Notes: a model not told the origin generated them from the letters alone. Shown: positions 24,478 to 36,800, counted from the stretch's first letter. The stretch: 64,000 bases of DNA from Symsagittifera roscoffensis (GCF_963678635.1 NC_087070.1:3477157-3541156), one strand, 5' to 3'. Made by a program: numbers and translations.

Positions 24478-24757
24478 ATTACAGCAGTTACTATTTTATT
24501 ATGGCTATTGGCCGTGGAGTAACGAAGTTCAAAAGATCTCGTTAGCTAAGAGCTCTACTATATTATTTTTTATCGAACTGGCCCCCTTATAATGGAAAAA
24601 TTGAATAATTGGGCCAAAATAAATTTTGTACCTTGTGACGAATTGGTCCTCCTTTAGAGGAAGAATTGAACAATAAAGAATATACGAATTTTGCACCTTG
24701 TATCAAATTGGCCCTCTATAAAGGAAAAGTTGAACAGTTAAGCGTAAACAAATTTTG

Positions 24758-24872
24758 TACCTTTTGAATGATATGAAAAAATTTGACAAAATCGGCTAGT
24801 TAAAAAGTCTAATAATGTCTGAAGTAAAAAACACCCCGTGCACAAATATTTCGTTAATTTCGTTACGAAAGT
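24758..24872 (+). mobile_element. Family A right-end fragment
   Basis: The last 115 bp of the family: CGGCTAGTTAAAAAGTC, CACCCCGTGCACAAATATT and TTTCGTTACGAAAGTAGAAA. Confidence 0.7.
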
Positions 24873-24930
24873 AGAAACAATAATTAAGTTACCTTGAATT
24901 GTTTTATTCTGTGTATAGATCCGATCAGAG

Positions 24931-25327
24931 GGCGGATCTAGGATTTTCTCGAGGGGTGTTTTCAAAGGGGGCAGATTTTCTCGAGTGGGACGGGTTTTCT
25001 CGATAGGTGGGCTTTTTTAGGTCGACCAAATTGATTTTCCGAGCGCTCCCAAAAAACTGTAAAAACCCTATTTTTACCAAAATGTTTGCGCCGCAGCAAA
25101 ATTAAAAAAAAAAAACAGGTCAAAAATGCCGTTTGTGGGCACTTTTTAGAAAATTTTGACCAAAAAACACTTTTTTTTGGCGCGAGCTCATCTTCAAAAT
25201 TATTATATAATGGTGTCAACGGTGCATTTAAGAAAAATTTATGATTGGTTGGCCAAAAATGGATGTCATGAAATAACACCAAAGGGTCGAGTCCCTGAAA
25301 AAAAAGCGCCCTAAATCAGCCCCTGGA
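24931..25327 (+). mobile_element. Family B MITE
   Basis: About 397 bp from CAGAGGGCGGATCTAGG to CTAAATCAGCCCCTG, decayed versions of the family TIRs. Flanks gatccgat and gatcagac agree at 6 of 8 bases, consistent with an old 8-bp target duplication as made by hAT transposases. Confidence 0.8.
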
Positions 25328-25645
25328 TCAGACCCATTCAATGATATTTGTGAACCAAAAGCAACGTGATATTGTAACATCAACAAAAGCTCTAAAAACG
25401 TGGTAATTGTAATCAAAATGTGAATTTAGGGTCTATAGAAGCCGGATCGACAAACAATTTCAAACAAGAAGTTAGATTTTTGACAAAATGGTGATTATTG
25501 GCGGCTTTCCCCTCGTCCTCAAACATAGTATATTTTGCACCTCAAACTATCCCCTTAGTTGCAGATATGTAGTAGGCGCTTGTTGTAGAATTTGAGGCTT
25601 TGAAACTTTTTGAAGAAGAGTTATAGCAAAAAAACCTCGGCTTAC

Positions 25646-25721
25646 CAGTGCATGCTATGATCTTCAATTCCGCTCCAGGTAGGTCTGTCGTGGGTCCATT
25701 CATACAGCCCGTGATGATACT
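25646..25721 (-). CDS. FN3 gene exon 8 (domain 4, last third)
   Basis: 76 nt, phase 0 to phase 1, acceptor tttttcag, donor gtaagc. It encodes the F-G loop and G strand of domain 4, SIITGCMNGP through KIIACT, with both conserved Cys residues. Confidence 0.85.
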
Positions 25722-26089
25722 CTGAAAAAAAAATAATTTCCTTTCTGGAATCGCAGAGGATATCAAATGATGTGTTATCTGTGTACAAATAGTCTGTTTG
25801 GCAATTTTATTTCCGCTTATTCAAGACTTTGACATCGGAGCTCTTTTTTGCGGGTATTCAAGATAGTTTTTTATGCAATCTGAAAATTTTTTTGTTCCAG
25901 AAGCGCTCGTTAAATTTTTGAAATAAATGGCCCCTCCATACCTTGCACTAAGGTTTAAGGCTCAATTCATATTACAAAAGTATTCAGATTTTGATAAAAA
26001 TCTTTAATTGATGATCGAAACATAATTATTGAAATTCAAGTTTGATCTTTGTTTCGACTTTAGGAGAAATTGCGAAATAATTATGCTCA

Positions 26090-26882
26090 GGTTGGTTTTT
26101 TATTCTGTCAATTTCCGATTTTTTAGTTAAGCATTTTAGATAAGAAACGTTTTACACCATCAGAAAAATATTGTTGTCTTGAGCTCAAATTTAAAATTGT
26201 TAATTTGACCAATTTGCGTCTACTAACGCTCAGAATATAACGTTTTTAGAACACGCGTAAGCGACGTATTATTTCGTTCAAATTGTATAAGCAATTCATT
26301 TGATCGTAATATTGTTCCAATTTTCAAAGAAAATGGATTAGTTATGTTTGGGCCGGTTTTTTTATTCAGTGAATTTTCGTTTTGTTAACCAAGGTATTTC
26401 AACGGAATGTTTTTATATCATCTAAAACATATTGTCATCCGTAGATATAATTCAAAAAATTAGAATAAAGAAAACCAAAATAAATTGAGGCCAATTAATT
26501 GATCTTTTTAAAGGAGAAACGCTAAATAAATCTTTTTTTAATTCATATTAGCGGGGGAATAAATTGAAGGCAAAAAAATGATTTCAATTATTTGTTAAAA
26601 AAATTTTCTACCAAATTATTTTTTCATTGAACTTCAAGCTCAGCCGCTACTTTCGGGCTTTCCTTGGATATGCGAGAAGTCTTGTTTTGCCGACTTTCAT
26701 ATAAAATACTTGTGCTTGGAGTAATTTTATTGTCCTGAGCTCAAACTTTCACACAAAATTTTTATTTTGTGATTAATTTTGGCAAAATTATGGGGATTCA
26801 AATATTGGCATTCTTGGCCAGTTTAGGGCAATTAACGCGCAATACATTTTGTGCTATTAACGTGTAAGCGGAGATTGATTTA
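26090..26882 (-). repeat. Diverged family A copies in reverse
   Basis: Two worn reverse copies: 26090-26300 (TTGTTGTCTTGAGCTCAAAT, ACACGCGTAAGCG) and 26690-26882 (TTGTCCTGAGCTCAAAC, CAATTAACGCGCAATAC, ATTAACGTGTAAGCGGAG). With the next two entries this makes a cluster of reverse family A copies. Confidence 0.6.
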
Positions 26883-27380
26883 TTGTTCCGAATTTCGTAA
26901 CGAAAGTAGCGGAATCTTTGTGCTTGGGTTGGGTTTTTTTTTCTTCAGACAATATTCGACTTTTTAGCTAGCCATTTTTGACGACATTTTTTTGTCATTC
27001 GAAAGCTTTTGTTGTCTTGAGCTTAAGTTTCAAAAAAATATATGTTTTACCTGTGATCATTTTCATAAAATTATGGGACTTAAAGATTACTATTTTGGCC
27101 ATTTTCGGACAATTAACGCGCGATCTATATCGCGCTATTAATGCGTACGCGGAGATTTAGTCCGTCTTAGAAGTTGTACTAAATTGGATCAAGGAAGCTT
27201 ATATGCCCTAAGTGATTTGTTAATAGGAGCAAAATTTATTACTTTGTACTTAAGATGGCGTATGGGGGATGTTTTGACAAAAAATCTCAACTTTGAAAAA
27301 AATATATTTTATGATTTTTTTTCTAAATTATTCTTGTTATTACTGCTCCAGGGCCTTGCACTGATACGAACGGTCTTGTT
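26883..27380 (-). mobile_element. Family A repeat, reverse, near complete
   Basis: It reads from TTGTTCCGAATTTCGTAACG (right end) to CCTTGCACTGATACGAACGG and TCTTGTT (left end, hairpin decayed). The internal ACTTAAGATGGCGTATGGGG and CAATTAACGCGCGAT match the consensus reverse complement. Confidence 0.85.
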
Positions 27381-27439
27381 CCGCCCTAGAAATCGTTCCA
27401 TCTTGATTTGCGGCATCAAACTTGGTCTATTCAATGCTT

Positions 27440-27616
27440 TGTTATAGCCAAAATATATCACTTTGTACTTAGTATGGCGTGTATGGGAGCGTTTTTTTTT
27501 AAAGTTTTTTGTCATTTTTCTTTTGAGCAATTCGTCAATTTTAAAGCAAACATTATTCCATAGAACTTAAAAGGTATTCGGAACATTCAGGGCTTTGCCT
27601 GATACGAGTGATCTTG
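27440..27616 (-). mobile_element. Family A left half, reverse
   Basis: It contains ACTTAGTATGGCGTGTATGG, TCGGAACATTCAGGGC and CCTGATACGAGTGATCTTGT. The right half is missing. Confidence 0.75.
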
Positions 27617-27807
27617 TTTTGTTTTCTCATTGTTTTTTTTTAATTTTGAATCAAGATCCCAATTATGTGCAATTTATTAAATTCAATTGCAACTGCTGGC
27701 TTTTAACAATCAATCAATTTTCGCCTCAATTTTACTGATATTTTTTTCACCATTTAATTTGAACATCCCAGTTGTCAATCCCGCTTGTCACCTCATAAAG
27801 CATACTC

Positions 27808-28085
27808 AATTGTAGGAGCGGATTTAGGGGAGGTGGGCGGACGCTTCCCCCCCCCCTCAGGGGTTCGACCTTTTGCCGATTCAAAAGGTCCCCCCTCGGT
27901 ACTATTTTGAGATATCCATATTTAATGACGGACCCTAAAACTTTTGTAAAAGTCCTTTGGCGCCAATATATATATATATCAATTTTGAGGGGGGAGCGCG
28001 CGTAGATAAAACGCAACTTTTTGGTCAAAATTTTTCAAAAATTGCTAAGAAAAACCCCCGTTTTGGCCAGTTTTTTTAAACCTTC
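27808..28085 (-). mobile_element. Family B MITE, reverse, truncated
   Basis: It starts GGAGCGGATTTAGGGGAGG, then a C-tract, CAGGGGTTCGACC, CAAAAGGTCCCCCCTCGG, GGCGCCAATATATATA and GGGGGGAGCGCGCG. The distal end is lost before exon 7. Confidence 0.8.
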
Positions 28086-28151
28086 TCAATGAAATCAATT
28101 TAAAGTGTTCATAATTCTTGTGGGTGAGCTTAACCACTTTTTTTCACTCAC

Positions 28152-28266
28152 CTGAATCGATATGTTGTAAGCTGTTCCTGGGTTCAGAGAGCTCAAAGTC
28201 ATATTATTTCCTGTAACTACTGCAGTTCCACCTTGAGTATTGATCGGTCCTGTACTATTACCATAT
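28152..28266 (-). CDS. FN3 gene exon 7 (domain 4, middle third)
   Basis: 115 nt, phase 2 to phase 0, acceptor attttag, donor gtgagt. It carries the diagnostic strand E-F stretch MTLSSLNPGTAYNISIQ. Phase 2 entry and phase 0 exit are unusual for FN3 exons and match exons 6 and 8 exactly, which strongly supports the three-exon domain. Confidence 0.9.
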
Positions 28267-29267
28267 CTAAAATTATCAGACAAGACTGCTAAAATCAGGG
28301 CGAATTTGAAGTTTTACCATCGAAATAAATATGTTTTTAGGATTTTACAAACAAGATCAAAATTGAATCACATGGATATCAAGCAGATGTGTAGAAAAAA
28401 AGGTAAACCGAAAAAAGGGGTAAACTTTGAAATCTCATCGTAGATATTTTAATTCAGAAGTATCGATAAAAATCCTAATTCATCCGATGAAAAATTATGG
28501 TTAGTCGACTAGATACGAATTTCGTATGTGTTGCAAATAGCTGATAGTTTCTTGCTCAAGAGGGGGCAGCGTCTCCTCCCTTAAATCAAATTCAGATGCC
28601 AGGCAAGAAATTAATTGATGGATGCAAACCGACCCACACAAACAAGCCGTTCACATTAGAGATTTCAATGGAATTAGGTAGTAAATTTTTTAATCAAAAC
28701 TTTTCCTCTCCCAGATGACATTTGCATAACCGAATTTAAAAGACAAACTAAACCAATTACTGTAGAAGTAGCTCAGCGTTTTCCGACCATTGCTATCATA
28801 CAAAAAATATAGAAATTTTTAGTTGGTGTTAATATTATGAATTGATCATTACACAGATTATCACAACTTCTTTTAAAAAGAATGACACGCCATTTAGATA
28901 AATAGAACTTAGAAACTTTAAATAGTTATGACCTCGTAGACATCCTTGTTTTCGCTCTTTGCTATAAATATCGTCTAAATAGCAAAAAAAAAATCTTTTT
29001 TTTCGACTTTTTCTCGATACTTTTCGAGCCATTTAATATATTTTTTTGGGGGCTTTAAAGCATAACTGAAAATGCTTGAATATGATACACACTTAGCGAC
29101 TTAGGAACATGCTTTGAGATTTTTTTTAGCTGATATCAACGATGTTTTAAGCTGATTTAACTTGATAAAAAATAACAACTCGTACTGTATCCCGTTCCTA
29201 CGATCTCTAGCGGGTGGTGCAAACAATAAGTACAATGAAGGGACAATAGTCATAAACTGTAACTTAC

Positions 29268-29391
29268 TCATTAATGACAGTCTTGTTCACAGTGCCGCTG
29301 ACAGCAGGTACCGAGATTTTGTCTCCGTCAATTGTGATCGAAGTTGTGGTGATGATTGTGCCGGGATTGGCCAGAGTCACCGCTCCTGGTG
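29268..29391 (-). CDS. FN3 gene exon 6 (domain 4, first third)
   Basis: 124 nt, phase 1 to phase 2, acceptor tttttag, donor gtaagt. It encodes the A-B-C part of domain 4, starting PGAVTLANPG and ending TVNKTVIN, with a split codon completed by exon 7 as Glu. It has no ATG in frame. Confidence 0.85.
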
Positions 29392-31692
29392 CTAAAAAAT
29401 CACCATACCACTTAACTTTTGCATCAGTTTAGCATGATTTAATTTTTAATGCGGCACCGCTTACAAAAGTCGAGACAGATTTCAGATCTGTGCTAATTGC
29501 GCTTTTCCAATGCGCACCAATTTACAAAAAATTATAATAGCTCATTCACTACGTAAACTTCTTCAGCAGCAAAATTTTATAAAAAATCGAAAATTGCACG
29601 GTAATATAGGCACGATTGTCTTTAAAAACAGCCAGCAAATTGTTTCTGACTAATTGAGAATTGATTGGCTGCAGGTTCTTGTCAATTCAATTTTCTGTGA
29701 ATATGAAAATAGCCCGCTATTTTTTGTCGCAATATCGATTTTATGCTCAAATAAATTTTTTTCGAACTTAAAACATTTGTGATTTTATTATAGTCGTTAA
29801 CGTAGTTCAGGCTGAGTTTTAGGCAGGTTGAGATACAAATAAAATGCAATTGACTATGATTTTTTGCGCGAATCCAAATTTGAAAATTTTATGCTTTTAT
29901 ACCTAACCTACTTTTATTTTAATGGTGACAAAAGTATTTTAAACTGCCAAAAAAATCAGGCCACGATTATCGACTGAAAATTTTTTTGACTAAATACTTA
30001 CTAGCCATACTCAAAAATTTACGATTAGAAGAAAACTGAAATACGTAGAATAACACAAATCTCAAAAATAACTCAAGCTTTCGTATGGATATATTGAAAC
30101 AAGGAAGTAAGAGTGTAAGACTAAGTATTCACAGGAACCTATCCGATAGAAAACAGACGGTGTACTCTATTCGAAACTACTCTGTGAGAAAAAAAGTAAA
30201 ACTTTTTGTACCGACTTATGAATCTCCACCCCAAAAAAAATACAGTCGGAGTATATATCAGTATATCCTATAAAAAAGTTGTACTGATTTTTGTTCCAAC
30301 TTTCGAAGAAAGTGCGGAATATATATATTTGAGGATTTTTTTCATTCAACCAATTTACAGTTTACAAAAGACTATTGCTCACTTTGGGAACCAATCCTTT
30401 TGTTTTCGTTTGTCCAGCTGTTCGTACACGGTACTATATTATCCCGACTAAAATTACTGCCTGAAAATAGTCTATGTAAACTTATCTTTTTATACTTTGA
30501 TGCTGAAAGTGTAAATTTTAGTGCTTTTAGTGTGAATTATCCTGCACCACAACAAAATTCCAAATTGAATTGAGGAAAACTAATTGGTCTCAATAAATCC
30601 AAATGCGACTCAAATTTTAACACACTAAAATTAAGATTATCATTGAAAAATAAATCGCTCTAAACTTCACTATGAAAGACGAGGGAATATCGGACTGAAA
30701 TGCAACGTCAAGCTAGCCTAGATACTGTAGCATGTATAACTGGAGCTTCAAAGACATTTGTTCGGAACTGACAAAATTTTTTGGGAAAAAGCTTGTTTGC
30801 GCATAGAAATGATTTCACGACATAGTAAAATCGTTGAAAAAGTGTCTAGTTTTCTTAAAAGTTTTTAAAACCGTCGACTTCATGGATGTAAGATATCGTC
30901 GACTTCGTGATCACAGTAAATTTGGGGGATCAATTTATCACAGTCTCCCTTCCATAGTGGTTTAGGGGGTTGCGGATCTGCCTATTAGCATGAGTGTCAA
31001 TAAGCATGCCTATGTGAATATAGTTTGAAGATTTGTACAAGTGTGCTAGAAGGATTTCGATAAAAACCAAGTGTGACGGGGGGTCCCAAATCATGCTAAT
31101 CTTAAGCAAATAAAGCAATTAAGTTAATCAATAGACGCTCGCTACCCGAGCGTTTCAAGACTTTTTCACAAACATAATTAACCTGCCTTATTTACGCTGA
31201 CTAATTTTGTTTGATACTTTAAATCACATTACCGAGGCAAGTTGGGGTCTTTTAACTTAATAAACCCGAAATTCAATATATCAACGTCTTGAAAAAATTT
31301 ATTTTGCTTCAATGTGATTGGCTAGAATAAGCCAATCAATTTTCAGTGCCATCTAAAATGCTTTGTTCACAACTTCAAGTCATTTTCAAAAAAACCGAAT
31401 AGGCCAAAATTTAAAAAATGTTTGGTATAATATTCAAACTTATTTCAAATATGCTGGATATTTTTACCCAATAAAATGCAGAAAACTGCTCCAAAAAATA
31501 CCACCTTTATAGCTGCTCACAATTCTGCCTTGTTAGAAATCGGCTAAAGAGTACAGTGATTGCATTTGTATTAACCAAACCAACCATGCTATCAATGTTT
31601 TGTTCTCTTTCTCTACATTTACAACTTGAGTATTACAAAACCGCGAAATTAAAAAACTTGGGCGGAATAAGTAAAACGATCATAAAAACGAA
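29392..31692. other. Intron 5, right part
   Basis: AT-rich, with no gene or family member that I recognise. The region 30160-30350 is AT-rich with locally self-complementary stretches; the overlapping frames on both strands look like chance. Confidence 0.4.
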
Positions 31693-33817
31693 CAAGACTG
31701 CTCGTATCAGGGCGAAGCCCTGAATGTTCCGACTGCCTTTTAAGGTTTATTGAGCAGCAGTAATACATAAAAAAATGAAATGAAATAAAATAAAATGAAA
31801 TTTTTTTTTTAATTTGAAATTTTTTAAGGAAAATCATCCCCCCACACGCCATATAAAATACAAAAAGATAGATTTCGTTCCTTGTAACAAATCAATTATG
31901 GCAAATAAGCTTCGTTCAACCAATTTGGAACGATTTATAAGACGGATTAAATCTCCGCTTACCCGTTAATACCGCGAATTATATTGCGCGTTAATTGTCC
32001 CAAATTGGTCAAAATGGCCAAAATGGCAATCTTTAAACCCTCATAACTTTACGAAAAATGATCACAGGTGAATTATTTTTTCAAATTTAAGCTCAGGACA
32101 ACAATACCTTTTGAATGATAAAAAAAAAATCCGTCAAAAAAGGCTAGTTAAAAAGTCGAAATTTGTCTGAAGAAAAAAAAAACCCACCCGAGCACAAATA
32201 TTCCGTTACTTTCGTATCGAAAGTCGGAACAACAAGACTGCTCGTATCAGGGCAAAACCTTGAATGTTCCGACTGCCTTTTAAAGTTTATGAAGCAGTAA
32301 TAACCTATAGAAAAATTGAATGTAATAAAATAAAATGAAAATTTTCTTCTTCTAAAATTTGAAATTTTTTATAAAAATCATCCCCCCACACGCCATATAA
32401 AGTACAAAAGGATAGATTTCGTTTCTTGTAACAAATCAATTATGGCAAATAAGTTTCGTTCAACCAATTTGAAACGATTTCTAAGACGGATTAAACCTCC
32501 GCTTACGCGTTAATAGCGCGCAATATATCGCGCGCTTAAGAAAAATGATCACAGGTGAAATATCTTTTCAAATTTAAGCTCAAGACAACAAACCCTTTTG
32601 AATGATATAAAAAAATTGCGTCAGAAATTGCTAGTTAAAAAGTCGAAATTTGTCTGAAGAAAAAAAACCCACCCCGAGCACAAATATTCCGTTACTTTCG
32701 TATCGAAAGTCGGAACAACAAGACTGCTCGTATCAGTGCGAAGCCCTGAAAAATCCGACTGCCTTTCAACGTTTATGGAGCAGTAATAAAATAAACAACA
32801 TAGAAAAATTGAATGAAATAAAACAAAATGAAAAACTTTTCTAAAATTTGAAAATTGTTCTTTGAAAATCATCACCCCACACGCCATATAAAGTACAAAA
32901 CAATAGGTTTCGCTCCTTGTAACAAATCAATTATGGCGAATAAGCTTCTTTCAATCAATTTTGAACGATTTCTAGGACGGAAATAAATCTCCGCTCACGT
33001 GTTAATAGCGCGAATTATATCGCGCGTTAATTGTCCCAAATTGGTCAAAATGGCCAAAATGGCCAAAATGGCAACATTTAAACCCTCATAACTTTACGAA
33101 AAAGTATCACAGGTAAAATATTTTTTCAAAACTAAGCTCAAGATAACCATAGCTTACGAGTGATATAAAAAATTTCCCTCAAAAATGGCTAGTTAAAAGT
33201 CGAAATTTGTCTAAAGAAAAAAAACCCACCCCGAGCACAAATATTCCGTTACTTTCGTATCGAAAGTTCGAACAACAAGACTGCTCGTATCAGGACAAAG
33301 CTCTAAAAGTTTCGACTGCCATTTAACGTTTATGGAGCAGTAATAACATAAACAACATAAAAAATAAACAAAAATAAAAAAAAAAATGAAAAACTTTTTT
33401 TCTAAAATTTGAAAATTTTTCTTTGAAAATCATTCCCCCACACGCTATATAAAGTACAAAACAATAGATTGCGCTCCTTGTAACAATTCAATTATGGCAA
33501 ATAAGCTTCGTTCAACCAATTTCGAACAACTTCTAAGACGGATTAAATCTCAGCTTACGCGTTAAAAGCGCGAATTGTATCGCGCGTTAATTGTCCGAAA
33601 TTGGTCAAAATGGCAATCTTTAAACCCTTATAACTTTACGAAAAAGGATCAGAGGTGAAATATCTGTTCAAATTTAAGCTCAGGACAACAATAGCTTTCG
33701 AATGATAAAAGAAAATTCCGTCAAAAATGGCTAGTTAAAAAGTCGAAATTTGTCTGAAGAAAAAATCCAACCCCGAACACAAATATTCCGTTACTTTCGT
33801 ATCGAAAGTCGGAACAA
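31693..33817 (+). repeat. Head-to-tail array of four family A repeats
   Basis: Four copies abut: 31693-32232, 32233-32718, 32719-33275 and 33276-33817. At each joint GGAACAA is followed at once by CAAGACTGCTCG. Each unit has both end hairpins (the left stem is altered in units 2, 3 and 4), while unit 2 lacks part of the right interior. Unit 3 carries a triplicated GGCCAAAAT. Divergence between units implies the array is not recent. Confidence 0.92.
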
Positions 33818-34502
33818 TAACTTTTAAGCGTTTCATTTACATTAGGAACCCTGTTAGTTTCTAGGGACCCCTTTATCACATTTGTTCCTGAAGATTCGCA
33901 GATTCGCTACTTCCCGTTTTTTTTCTACTCAAAATTGCTATTATTAACAGCGTTCAGTAAAACGAATTTTCAGCTGGGTGAAACTGAAAAATTAACTCCC
34001 CTAACAAATCAAGTGGTTTTCGAAATTATTTGAAGTTTTGCGCTATTTTATCGTCTGAAAGCGCCCCCAGTTAAAGCAATTAACGCATGCTAATAGGCAC
34101 ACATGCTAATTGCTTGATAGAGGATGATCTTGACTCTTTTTTGTTGAAACTTTCAACAAGCAATCAGAATTGACTGTTTTACGAGCAGCGCTTAGTCATT
34201 TCAAGTCACATTTGTCAGTGACATAGAAGCAGAAGATCTTTTCTGTTGGTCTATGCTTCCTTTAGACACGAATGACCGCATGTGTCAAATTTTGTTAACT
34301 AATGAGATTTCACCATTGATAAACTCAGAAGGAATAAGCGTCAAAATCAGTCAGTTCAGGACAATTTTAAGGGTTTTGATTGGTCGAGACTTTTCGCGCA
34401 TTCGGCTCTTCGTGCTTGAGAATCCCCAGGGATAGTCATGCAGTACATAATAACCCTTTGTAATGGCAGTAGTCAATTATATATCTCATCCAATCAGAAC
34501 GT

Positions 34503-34705
34503 GGCTCTTTTTCCTTTTCCCCCCCACCTCACATGAGCATCAATTTTATGGTCTAACGAGTGGTTTTACAAGGTTACTTATGAAGACCAAATATGTTTGT
34601 CATGGCCTAATTTATTTGCATGTCAATTTTTATGACAATCGGACAATGCGAACAGTAATTTTAATTATAAAAAATTGTAGGTGGGGGGGAAAAGGAAAAA
34701 GAGCC
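34503..34705 (+). mobile_element. Family C MITE with perfect 8-bp target duplication
   Basis: 203 bp. Terminal inverted repeats begin GGCTCTTTTTCCTTTTCCCC and continue for about 28 bp. It is flanked by CAGAACGT at 34495-34502 and 34706-34713. Non-coding. The 8-bp duplication suggests mobilisation by a hAT-type (or similar) transposase. Confidence 0.92.
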
Positions 34706-35107
34706 CAGAACGTTTTACCTTTCTTAAAGAATCTGGTGAATTGCGTGCGTGATAACAATTCTGCCAAGGTTTATTCGGACCATTTATAGGATTTCTGCTG
34801 ATTAGAACTCTCGGCCATTTGATCCTTATGTTATGAGAAAAATCTCATTGGTACAATTATAACAATCGGGTGCATTTCTGCAATGCTGGTTTTAACTTGG
34901 TTCCAAGCTGATTTTCTAGCGAATCTGAATCGAGTAATTTTTAAGTGAAATTAAACAGAGAAGTAGAAAGTTTCTATTTTTTTCTTCTAGGTCTGGAATA
35001 TCCTCATCTTCATATCTTCGGGAAACAGGGGGGGGGGGGGGGGGTTGTTGAATGGATCCAGTAAGGGGCGGAGCAACTATGTTTGTAATTTGAAGCAAAT
35101 TACTCAC

Positions 35108-35186
35108 ACGTGCAGAGGTCGAAAGTTTGCGGGTAGCTTTGGGCTATGACGTCACAGTTCAAATCATCATCAAACCCCTCGACTAC
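35108..35186 (-). CDS. FN3 gene exon 5 (domain 3, C-terminal part)
   Basis: 79 nt, phase 0 to phase 1, acceptor gttacag, donor gtgagt. It encodes the F-G loop and G strand of domain 3, with the loop Cys (DDLNCD) and the terminal FDLCT. Too short to stand out as an open frame; found because it completes exon 4 in frame and ends in the recurrent Cys-Thr plus phase-1 donor. Confidence 0.87.
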
Positions 35187-35418
35187 CTGTAACAAATAAA
35201 AATGAAAATTCAAAAGGATTTTGTTCCGTTTGATTAATGTTGATGAATTGCACCTCGTAATTTTTAAGATTGCCCTAAAAAACCATAATTTTTTGAAAAT
35301 TAAACTGCAAGTTCTAATTTGGTAAAATTATTATCAAGAATTTCAAGCCATTTGCCTTGTTTTTCGACAAAATGTCACCTGCTTAGAAAAATGCTGACGA
35401 AAACAGTATAAATTGTAC

Positions 35419-35642
35419 CTGGACTTTGTACAAGGTTCCAGCTGCCAGGTTCGAGATCAGAGCGCTCTTGCCATTTCCTCTAAACTCAGTTGGTGGGTCG
35501 ATAGTTGCAGTAGGGGTGTCCAGGACTTCTGTGACCGTCATGCTGCCTTTGTAGTTTATGCCCAAATCGTCCAAAGAAATTCTGATTGAAGTGTCGTTTG
35601 TAGTGAGCGTGTTATTCGGTATGAGGCTCGGAATATTCGGAG
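35419..35642 (-). CDS. FN3 gene exon 4 (domain 3, N-terminal part)
   Basis: 224 nt, phase 1 to phase 0, acceptor acttcag, donor gtacaa. It encodes A to F strands of domain 3, beginning APNIPSL and ending in ISNLAAGTLYKVQ, where NLAAGTLY corresponds to the TGLTPGT-Y motif. The intron to exon 5 is only 232 bp, the shortest in the window. Confidence 0.9.
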
Positions 35643-36476
35643 CTGAAGTTATTAAGTGTTTATACATATGCACAGCTTCAGTTGATTAGAATAAGCGTAG
35701 CAGATGATCTATCATAAACACTATTTTGAATTTTAATTAAATATTTTGAATTCTCTGAGGCTTTCTAAAAATGTTATTTGATTCAATTGCTTCAAAATCT
35801 ACAGATAAAATGTTGCCGCCTTCGATTTGCAAAGTCATCATGATTTGAATATTTTGTGTAGTATAACATTTAAATTTTTGAGGGCGATTACCTTATAATC
35901 ATAATGTTTATAACTGCAAGAATAGCCGGTTGTGCACGGATTGTTCCGACCATCTTATTTAAAAACATTGTTTTTAATTTTTTTTTGCTTTTTTGTGCTC
36001 GATGTAAAAAGAGGAGCTAACAAAACATTTAGACCATTATCATTTAGACCATTATCATCCTTAACTGACTGCAGCTGTCTTTTAAAGACAATAACAAAAC
36101 AAAAAATAATATCAGAGATGTTTCTGAAAGTTTTTCAAATTGTTTTTCAAATTATCTGAAAGTTTTCAAATTGTTTTTCAAATTATCTGAAAGTTTTTTC
36201 AAGTGCCAGCGAGGTTCTATGTTAGATGAGTATTCAAGAGCTACGTTTTCTTAACTAAAACTATGTGTTCTATAGTTTAAATAATCGATTGTCTTAAAAA
36301 CAAAAAAAATTCAAACTGAAAAGCAAAAAACTGGAAAACTTTTAACTGAGAAAATTTTTCAATGTCGTTCAAAAGGTTTTAATATGATATATCACTCGAC
36401 CTTTTTTAAATTATTTGTGGCACCTGATTTTTTTTGCAACAAAAAAATCCCGAGGACATATATTCAGGGTCTATTC
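35643..36476. other. Intron 3, left end, with minisatellite
   Basis: AT-rich intron. At about 36118-36195 the block TCTGAAAGTTTTCAAATTG with TTTTTCAAATTA is repeated nearly three times (unit about 36 bp). No gene is seen. Confidence 0.6.
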
Positions 36477-36592
36477 TCATGCGCGAAGGACCGAATGCGC
36501 GAAAAAAACTCGCGAGCGAATGACCGAAAACAAAATTAGCCGAAAGACAAATTTTAAAAAGAAGCAAATGTCATTCAATTAAACGAAGCAAT
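36477..36592 (+). mobile_element. Family D MITE, left part (split by LTR element)
   Basis: The 18-bp terminal repeat TCATGCGCGAAGGACCGA at 36477-36494 is matched in inverse at 46445-46462. Removing the LTR element and one CAAT joins the two parts into a MITE of about 305 bp. A third, diverged terminus lies at 56998-57015. Confidence 0.7.
36589..36592. repeat. Target-site duplication CAAT, left
   Basis: It is identical to 46270-46273 and directly adjoins the LTR end TG/CA. It defines the left edge of the Ty3/gypsy-like element. Confidence 0.8.
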
Positions 36593-36790
36593 TGAGTTAG
36601 GTTCGAGTTGGTTAACTCATAGAGTAATTTCGGATAGGGTACACCGTCTGCTCGTCACGCTATCTTATTTTCGGCCGGATAGATTCGTGCAACTTCTTAG
36701 TCTAATACCGATCCTAATCTTACTCTTATACTATCTAGTCTCAGGTTGTTTAACTAGTCTCTGCTAGGCTCAATAGATCTAGGGTATACT

Positions 36791-36800
36791 GGTTTATTGC
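36791..36800 (-). terminator. Polyadenylation signal AATAAA in LTR
   Basis: The minus strand reads GCAATAAACC. Its position in the middle of the LTR suits the U3/R-U5 organisation. Because the element is co-oriented with the host gene, it could also cause premature polyadenylation of that transcript. Confidence 0.55.

Noticed and set aside
31693-33817. CRISPR-like array
   Set aside because: The repeat units are about 540 bp each and directly adjoining, with no short repeat-spacer pattern, and the DNA is eukaryotic.
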